Below are positions 34,378 to 39,055 of a stretch of DNA of 39,055 nucleotides, one piece after another. Position 1 is the first letter of the stretch, and each line of letters starts with the position of its first letter. Below the pieces are notes generated by a model. The model saw nothing but the letters and a program-made list of their open reading frames with translations, was not told where the DNA came from and did not search any database. Made by a program: the position numbers and the translations under genes. This DNA is from an uncultured Bacteroidales bacterium. GTDB taxonomy: Bacteria; Bacteroidota; Bacteroidia; Bacteroidales; Muribaculaceae. Where the stretch lies: assembly GCA_949285735.1 (NCBI GenBank), contig CASEAQ010000025.1, positions 1-39,055 on the forward strand. The letters run 5' to 3'.

Positions 34378-34403
34378 GCTGAACGTAAAAACAATTAAGA
34401 ACT

Positions 34404-34856
34404 ATGGATTTAAGCAATTTACAACCCGCAGCCGGTTCAAATAAAAAAGGTAAAAGAGTGGGTCGCGGTGCAGGCTCTGGCAAGGGCGGCACATCAACTC
34501 GCGGTCACAAGGGTGCCAAGTCTCGTTCGGGCTATTCGGCAAAGATAGGTTTTGAAGGCGGTCAGATGCCGTTGCAACGCCGTGTGCCCAAATTTGGTTT
34601 CAAGAACAGGAATCGCATCGAGTACAAGGCAGTCAATCTTGACAAACTCCAAGCGTTGGTTGACGAGAAGCAATTGACAAAGGTTACAATCGACGACATG
34701 ATTGCAGCTGGCTTGGTAAAGAAGAAAGACCTCGTGAAGGTGCTTGCCAAGGGTGAATTGACTTCGAAGATTGACGTTGAAGCCCATGCTTTCTCGAAGA
34801 AGGCAGAGGAGGCCATCACAGCCGTAGGTGGAACGATCCAAACTGTTAAGAAATGA
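34404..34856 (+). CDS. rplO: 50S ribosomal protein L15
   Basis: A 150-residue late-assembly protein. MDLSNLQPAAGSNKKGKRVG, GRGAGSGKGGTSTRGHKGAK, GFEGGQMPLQRRVPKFGF and a basic C-terminal domain match L15. Its TGA overlaps the secY ATG by 4 nt (ATGA), indicating coupled translation. Confidence 0.97.
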   Translation: MDLSNLQPAAGSNKKGKRVGRGAGSGKGGTSTRGHKGAKSRSGYSAKIGFEGGQMPLQRRVPKFGFKNRNRIEYKAVNLDKLQALVDEKQLTKVTIDDMIAAGLVKKKDLVKVLAKGELTSKIDVEAHAFSKKAEEAITAVGGTIQTVKK

Positions 34857-36181
34857 AATTCATCGATACAGTAAAGAATATCTGGAAAATCGACGATTTG
34901 CGGAAACGAATCACGATAACAATCCTGTTGGTGCTCGTGTACCGATTCGGTTGTTACGTGGTTCTTCCGGGAATCAGTCCTGCCGAAATCGATGCCCTGC
35001 GCAATTTTGCCAGTGGGGGATTGATGCAGCTGCTCGATATGTTCTCGGGTGGTGCTTTCTCGCAAGCATCAATTTTCGCACTTGGCATTATGCCTTATAT
35101 CACGGCATCGATTGTAATCCAGTTGCTCGGCATGGTGCTGCCTTCGTTCCAGAAGATGCAGCGCGAGGGCGAGAGCGGCCGCATGAAGCTGAACCAGTAC
35201 ACTCGCTACTTGACCGTGCTGATTCTGCTGTTGCAGGGCCCTGCCTACCTCATCAACTTGCAAGTGCAGGTTAACGCCGCCGGAGGAGCCGCCCATTTCG
35301 GTTTCTGGACGATGGCATACTTGACCGTGATACTTGCCGCAGGCAGCATGTTTATCATGTGGCTTGGTGAGAAAATCACCGACCGAGGCATCGGCAATGG
35401 TATTTCGTTCATAATCTTGGTGGGTATCATAGCCCGTTTCCCTGGTGCGATAGTACAAGAGTTTACCAACCGCTTGACTACTGCCGAGGGCGGACTTGTG
35501 ATGTTCATTGTTGAAATAGTGATACTTTTCGCCGTTATCGCAGGTGCTATATTGCTCGTTCAGGGTACACGCCGTGTGCCTGTGCAATATGCCAAGCGCA
35601 TCGTGGGCAACAAGCAGTATGGCGGCGTTCGCCAGTATATACCGTTGAAGGTTAATGCTGCCGGCGTTATGCCTATCATCTTCGCCCAGGCGATAATGTT
35701 TATCCCTATCACCCTGTTGGGATTTGGTGCCAACCAAAACCCGTCGGGTTTCTTCCGTGCGTTCTCCGACATGAACGGTTTCTGGTACAATGCAGTGTAT
35801 TTCATCATGATTGTTGCGTTCACCTACTTCTACACCGCAATTACGGTGCGTCCGACGCAGATGGCAGAGGACATGAAGCGCAACAATGGCTTCATCCCTG
35901 GCATCAAGCCGGGCAAGAAGACAGCCGAGTACCTCGATTCGATTATGTCGAGAATTACTTTCCCAGGATCGTTGTTCCTTGGTTGTGTTGCCATCATGCC
36001 GGCATTTGCCAATATGTGTGGCATCAACCATAACTTCGCCCAATTCTTCGGCGGAACGTCGTTGCTCATTCTCGTGGGTGTCGTGCTCGACACGTTGCAG
36101 CAAATCGAGAGCCACTTGAAGATGCACCACTACGACGGTTTGATGAAGTCGGGCAAGATTGCAGGACGCTCAGGCATTTAA
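34853..36181 (+). CDS. secY: Preprotein translocase channel subunit SecY
   Basis: A 442-residue inner-membrane protein with about ten helices that forms the SecYEG export channel. The first helix region LRKRITITILLVLVYRFGCYVVLPG, the plug-side SGGAFSQASIFALGIMPYITAS and QLLGMVLPSFQKM are typical (in pieces), as is RPTQMAEDMKRNNGFIPGI in the late cytoplasmic loop. It starts inside the rplO stop and ends 21 nt before map, the usual spc-cluster order. Confidence 0.97.
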   Translation: MKFIDTVKNIWKIDDLRKRITITILLVLVYRFGCYVVLPGISPAEIDALRNFASGGLMQLLDMFSGGAFSQASIFALGIMPYITASIVIQLLGMVLPSFQKMQREGESGRMKLNQYTRYLTVLILLLQGPAYLINLQVQVNAAGGAAHFGFWTMAYLTVILAAGSMFIMWLGEKITDRGIGNGISFIILVGIIARFPGAIVQEFTNRLTTAEGGLVMFIVEIVILFAVIAGAILLVQGTRRVPVQYAKRIVGNKQYGGVRQYIPLKVNAAGVMPIIFAQAIMFIPITLLGFGANQNPSGFFRAFSDMNGFWYNAVYFIMIVAFTYFYTAITVRPTQMAEDMKRNNGFIPGIKPGKKTAEYLDSIMSRITFPGSLFLGCVAIMPAFANMCGINHNFAQFFGGTSLLILVGVVLDTLQQIESHLKMHHYDGLMKSGKIAGRSGI

Positions 36182-36202
36182 AGCTATAGGAGACAAGGAT
36201 TG

Positions 36203-36985
36203 ATGATTTACCTGAAGACTGACGAAGAGATTGAACTTGTGAGGGCTGCCAACATGGTGGTCGCCCGCACACTTGGCGAGGTTGCCAAGCATATAGAGCC
36301 GGGTGTGACGACATTGAAGTTGAACCAGGTTGCCGAGGACTACATCCGTTCGCAGGGTGCTGTGCCGGGTTTCCTTGGTTATGCCGGTTATCCCTACACG
36401 CTGTGCGTGTCGGTCAACGAGAATGTCGTGCATGCCTTCCCGTCCAACTATGCCTTGCGCGAGGGCGACATTGTGTCGGTCGATTGCGGGGCTGTGGTCA
36501 ATGGCTTCAACGGCGACTCGTGCTACACTTTCCCCGTGGGGGATGTGTCGGACGATGTGATGCGGCTGCTCAAGACGACGAAGGAATCGTTGTATGTGGG
36601 CATCGGCAAGGCTGTTGAAGGCAACCGTATCGGTGATATTGGCCATGCCATACAGGAATATTGCGAGAAGCGCGGATATAGCGTGGTGCGCGAGCTTTGC
36701 GGGCATGGCATCGGCAGGAATATGCACGAGGACCCCGACGTGCCGAATTACGGCCGCCGCGGTACCGGCCCGCTCATCAAGAACGGCATGTGCATAGCCA
36801 TCGAGCCCATGATCAACATGGGCAGCAAGAACATCGTCATGGAAGCCGATGGGTGGACTTGCAGGACCAAAGACCGCAAGCCGTCGGCACACTTTGAGCA
36901 TACGGTGGCAATCAAGGACGGGAAAGCCGACATATTGTCGTCGTTCCAATTCGTCGAAGAGGTGTTGGGTGATAAATCAATTTAA
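36203..36985 (+). CDS. map: Methionine aminopeptidase, type I
   Basis: A 260-residue cytoplasmic metalloenzyme that removes the initiator methionine. The five metal ligands are Asp94 ([11 protein letters not shown]), Asp105 (NGDSC), His168 ([13 protein letters not shown]), Glu201 ([10 protein letters not shown]) and Glu232 (FEHTVAI); His77 in VVHAFPSN is the substrate-side histidine. The ATG at 36203 is chosen over an adjacent TTG at 36200. TAGGAG about 15 nt upstream resembles a Shine-Dalgarno site, unusual in this window. infA follows after 10 nt. Confidence 0.96.
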   Translation: MIYLKTDEEIELVRAANMVVARTLGEVAKHIEPGVTTLKLNQVAEDYIRSQGAVPGFLGYAGYPYTLCVSVNENVVHAFPSNYALREGDIVSVDCGAVVNGFNGDSCYTFPVGDVSDDVMRLLKTTKESLYVGIGKAVEGNRIGDIGHAIQEYCEKRGYSVVRELCGHGIGRNMHEDPDVPNYGRRGTGPLIKNGMCIAIEPMINMGSKNIVMEADGWTCRTKDRKPSAHFEHTVAIKDGKADILSSFQFVEEVLGDKSI

Positions 36986-36995
36986 AGTAAGTTAT

Positions 36996-37214
36996 ATGGC
37001 AAAACAGACTGCAATCGAACAAGATGGAGTAATCGTAGAGGCATTGTCAAACGCAATGTTCCGCGTGGAGTTGGAAAACGGGCATGAAATCACCGCCCAC
37101 ATATCGGGCAAGATGCGCATGCACTACATAAAAATCCTGCCAGGCGACAAGGTGAAAGTAGAGATGTCGCCCTACGATTTGACGAAAGGAAGAATTGCTT
37201 TTAGATATAAATAA
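36996..37214 (+). CDS. infA: Translation initiation factor IF-1
   Basis: A 72-residue OB-fold factor that blocks the A site during initiation. [40 protein letters not shown] and [20 protein letters not shown], then [12 protein letters not shown], are near-invariant. The start at 36996 gives the exact family length although the frame extends upstream inside map. rpmJ follows after 16 nt. Confidence 0.97.
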   Translation: MAKQTAIEQDGVIVEALSNAMFRVELENGHEITAHISGKMRMHYIKILPGDKVKVEMSPYDLTKGRIAFRYK

Positions 37215-37230
37215 AAAAAGAAAACGCTAT

Positions 37231-37347
37231 ATGAAAGTAAGAGCCTCAATAAAGAAACGTTCGGCCGACTGCAAGATAGTACGCCGCAAGGGCCGTTTGT
37301 ATGTGATTTGTAAAAAGAACCCTAAGTTTAAACAACGCCAAGGATAA
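37231..37347 (+). CDS. rpmJ: 50S ribosomal protein L36
   Basis: A 38-residue protein read directly: ATG at 37231, TAA at 37345-37347. It begins [20 protein letters not shown] and ends KFKQRQG, as L36 proteins do. Of the four zinc ligands in the classical form (Cys11, Cys14, Cys27, His33) only Cys14 and Cys27 remain (Ser11, Phe33), so it probably does not hold zinc. It lies between infA and rpsM as usual. Confidence 0.95.
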   Translation: MKVRASIKKRSADCKIVRRKGRLYVICKKNPKFKQRQG

Positions 37348-37398
37348 TGGCCATAGGTGTCATTGGACGAAGCAAAACAAACAATATAAGTTAAGAAT

Positions 37399-37779
37399 AT
37401 GGCAGTAAGAATAGTTGGGGTGGACTTGCCCCAAAACAAGAGAGGTGAAATTGCCTTAACCTATATCTTCGGCATCGGTCGCAGCTCGGCAAACAAGATT
37501 CTTGCCAAGGCCGAAATCGACAAGGATATCAAAGTTAAGGACTGGACTGACGTTCAGGCCGCCAAAATTCGCGAAATCATTGGCAGCGAGTATAAAGTTG
37601 AAGGCGACTTGAGGAGCGAAATCCAATTGAACATCAAGCGCCTGATGGATATCGGTTGCTACCGTGGCATCCGTCACCGCCTTGGCTTGCCAGTGCGTGG
37701 GCAAAGCACCAAGAACAATGCTCGCACTCGCAAGGGTAAGAAGAAAACAGTTGCTAACAAGAAGAAAGCTACCAAATAA
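37399..37779 (+). CDS. rpsM: 30S ribosomal protein S13
   Basis: A 126-residue head protein that contacts the P-site tRNA and 50S bridge. [39 protein letters not shown], and the late [20 protein letters not shown] plus [19 protein letters not shown] are typical (in pieces). It follows rpmJ by 51 nt and precedes rpsK by 9 nt. Confidence 0.97.
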   Translation: MAVRIVGVDLPQNKRGEIALTYIFGIGRSSANKILAKAEIDKDIKVKDWTDVQAAKIREIIGSEYKVEGDLRSEIQLNIKRLMDIGCYRGIRHRLGLPVRGQSTKNNARTRKGKKKTVANKKKATK

Positions 37780-37788
37780 TATTAAACT

Positions 37789-38178
37789 ATGGCAAAAAAG
37801 ACAGTCGCAGCAAAGAAGAGAAATGTCAAAGTTGATGCCGCTGGCCAACTTCATGTACACTCGTCTTTCAACAACATTATCGTGTGCCTCACCAACAGTG
37901 AGGGTCAGGTCATCTCGTGGTCGAGCGCAGGCAAGATGGGCTTCCGTGGGTCGAAGAAGAACACCCCTTATGCAGCCCAGATGGCAGCTCAAGACTGCGC
38001 CAAGGTGGCATATGACTTGGGCTTGCGCAAGGTGAAGGCTTATGTTAAGGGCCCGGGCAACGGACGCGAGTCTGCTATCCGCACGGTGCATGGTGCCGGA
38101 ATCGAGGTTACCGAGATTATCGACGTAACGCCGCTTCCACACAATGGTTGCCGTCCTCCAAAGAGAAGAAGGGTTTGA
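37789..38178 (+). CDS. rpsK: 30S ribosomal protein S11
   Basis: A 129-residue platform protein near the Shine-Dalgarno helix region. [58 protein letters not shown] and the ending [15 protein letters not shown] match S11. Bacteroidota S11 has been linked to reduced Shine-Dalgarno use in this phylum, together with S18 and S21; the sequence alone does not show it. A 146-nt gap follows. Confidence 0.97.
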   Translation: MAKKTVAAKKRNVKVDAAGQLHVHSSFNNIIVCLTNSEGQVISWSSAGKMGFRGSKKNTPYAAQMAAQDCAKVAYDLGLRKVKAYVKGPGNGRESAIRTVHGAGIEVTEIIDVTPLPHNGCRPPKRRRV

Positions 38179-38324
38179 TTTCAATCAAGAATTTACCTAA
38201 TTTTTACAATTACAAGAATTTCGAGGCTTTCATAGTGAATAGATTACATTCTTAACAAACCTCTCTGTAATCGCGGCTGCACTTGAAAGTGTCAGTTTAA
38301 ATTATTTAAAAGTCAAAAAACACA
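38179..38324 (+). promoter_or_regulatory. Structured 146-nt gap before rpsD
   Basis: GATTACA (38242-38248) and TGTAATC (38266-38272) are perfectly complementary over 7 bp with a 17-nt loop, and CACT..AGTG (38280-38291, loop TGAA) forms a short second hairpin. No consensus promoter or ORF was seen. S4 represses its own operon in E. coli through an mRNA leader, so a similar site is possible here, but it is not demonstrated. Confidence 0.35.
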
Positions 38325-38933
38325 ATGGCTAGATATACTGGACCAAAAACAAAGATCGCTCGTCGTTTTGGCGAAGCCATTTTCGGTGAAGACAAGGTTC
38401 TTGCAAAAAAGAATTACCCACCGGGCCAACATGGCGTGAACAAGAGAAAGAAACTCTCGGAATACGGAATACAGTTGCGCGAGAAGCAAAAGGCTAAATA
38501 CACCTACGGTGTTCTTGAACGCCAGTTCCGCAACCTTTTCGAGAAGGCATCGCGTATGAAGGGTGTAAAGGGCGAGTTGCTGCTGCAATTGCTCGAAGCC
38601 CGCTTGGACAACATCGTTTACCGTCTTGGTATCGCCCCGACTCGCGCTGCTGCCCGTCAGCTGGTGTTGCACCGCCACATCACAGTGGATGGCAAGGTTG
38701 TCAACATTCCTTCATACTCGGTTAAGCCGGGCGAGATTATCGCTGTTCGCGAAAAGAGCAAGTCGCTCGAAGTTATCGCCGACGCTCTTGCCGGGTTCAA
38801 CCACAGCAAGTATCCTTGGATTGAATGGGATGAAAGCATCAAGGGTGGCAAGTTGTTGCACTTGCCGCAACGCGAGGACATCCCTGAAAACATCAAGGAG
38901 CAGCTGATTGTGGAATTGTATTCAAAACAATAA
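38325..38933 (+). CDS. rpsD: 30S ribosomal protein S4, zinc-free form
   Basis: A 202-residue primary binder of 16S rRNA at the mRNA entry, important for accuracy. [37 protein letters not shown], and the S4 RNA-binding domain [20 protein letters not shown] (about residues 92-150) are typical. The zinc-binding cysteines of some S4 proteins are absent. It lies 146 nt after rpsK and 15 nt before rpoA. Confidence 0.97.
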   Translation: MARYTGPKTKIARRFGEAIFGEDKVLAKKNYPPGQHGVNKRKKLSEYGIQLREKQKAKYTYGVLERQFRNLFEKASRMKGVKGELLLQLLEARLDNIVYRLGIAPTRAAARQLVLHRHITVDGKVVNIPSYSVKPGEIIAVREKSKSLEVIADALAGFNHSKYPWIEWDESIKGGKLLHLPQREDIPENIKEQLIVELYSKQ

Positions 38934-38948
38934 AATTAATAACGATTC

Positions 38949-39055
38949 ATGGCTATATTAGCATTTCAAAAACCCGACAAAGTATTAATGTTGGAGGCCG
39001 ACAATTTCTTCGGCAAGTTCGAGTTCAGGCCATTGGAGCCGGGATATGGTGTGAC
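38949..39055 (+). CDS. rpoA: RNA polymerase alpha subunit, N-terminal start; cut by window end
   Basis: Only the first 35 codons are visible. They start [18 protein letters not shown] and continue [15 protein letters not shown], which matches the start of bacterial RpoA, including the REPLEPGYG-like motif of the N-terminal dimerisation domain. The location after rpsD, 15 nt apart, is the usual one in the alpha cluster. Confidence 0.93.
   Translation, partial: MAILAFQKPDKVLMLEADNFFGKFEFRPLEPGYGV

Noticed and set aside
35069-36130. 353-codon open frame antisense to secY
   Set aside because: It is opposite a hydrophobic membrane protein and reads as a His/Glu/Arg-rich chain, a typical shadow.

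Overview
The window is chromosomal DNA from a member of the Bacteroidota, most likely the order Bacteroidales and a gut-type commensal (Muribaculaceae, Prevotella or Bacteroides-like; the family cannot be fixed from the sequence alone). The evidence is the recurrent Bacteroidota promoter form TTTG - about 19-21 nt - TAnnTTTG, the general lack of Shine-Dalgarno sequences, a Bacteroidales-type alternative GlmU, a Bacteroidota-type dihydroorotase, and a fused str/S10/spc/alpha ribosomal cluster with no tuf gene between fusA and rpsJ. No tRNA, rRNA, CRISPR array, insertion sequence or prophage was seen.

Layout. 1-2650: end of a GH2 beta-galactosidase and a GH29 alpha-L-fucosidase lipoprotein, closed by a terminator. 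2729-3393: a small accessory patch with a 318-bp near-palindromic element, a 52-codon antitoxin-like gene and a possible remnant of its partner. 3551-6341: polyprenol-phosphate mannosyltransferase, dihydroorotase and a small outer-membrane barrel protein. 6400-8102: bcp-type peroxiredoxin and recA with promoter and terminator. 8201-12773: DivIC/FtsB-like division protein, a membrane protein, coaX, an outer-membrane protein, lptC and a nitroreductase-like protein. 12776-17841: an Emr-type tripartite efflux operon (TolC, HlyD/EmrA, MFS/EmrB; minus strand) with a divergent AraC-type regulator. 17865-21317: GlmU-like enzyme and a GH33 sialidase, both minus strand. 21382-21990: rfbC. 22084-39055: a strong promoter and a leader, then 31 genes on the plus strand, namely rpsL, rpsG, fusA, the S10 and spc clusters, secY, map, infA, rpmJ, rpsM, rpsK, rpsD and the start of rpoA.

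How the genes work together. The galactosidase, fucosidase and sialidase would remove terminal galactose, fucose and sialic acid from host or dietary glycans. Several genes serve the envelope: lptC, a GlmU-like enzyme (UDP-GlcNAc), rfbC (dTDP-rhamnose), Dpm-like lipid-linked sugar synthesis, and two outer-membrane barrels. The efflux operon and its regulator look like an inducible export unit. The last 17 kb is the core translation and secretion superoperon; the genes are tightly packed, several overlap, and three unusually long gaps or leaders (before rpsL, rpsH and rpsD) contain inverted repeats that could be regulatory.

No clearly new multi-gene system is visible. The least explained parts are the palindromic element with its small embedded ORF, the orphan antitoxin-like gene beside it, and the structured gaps in the ribosomal cluster.
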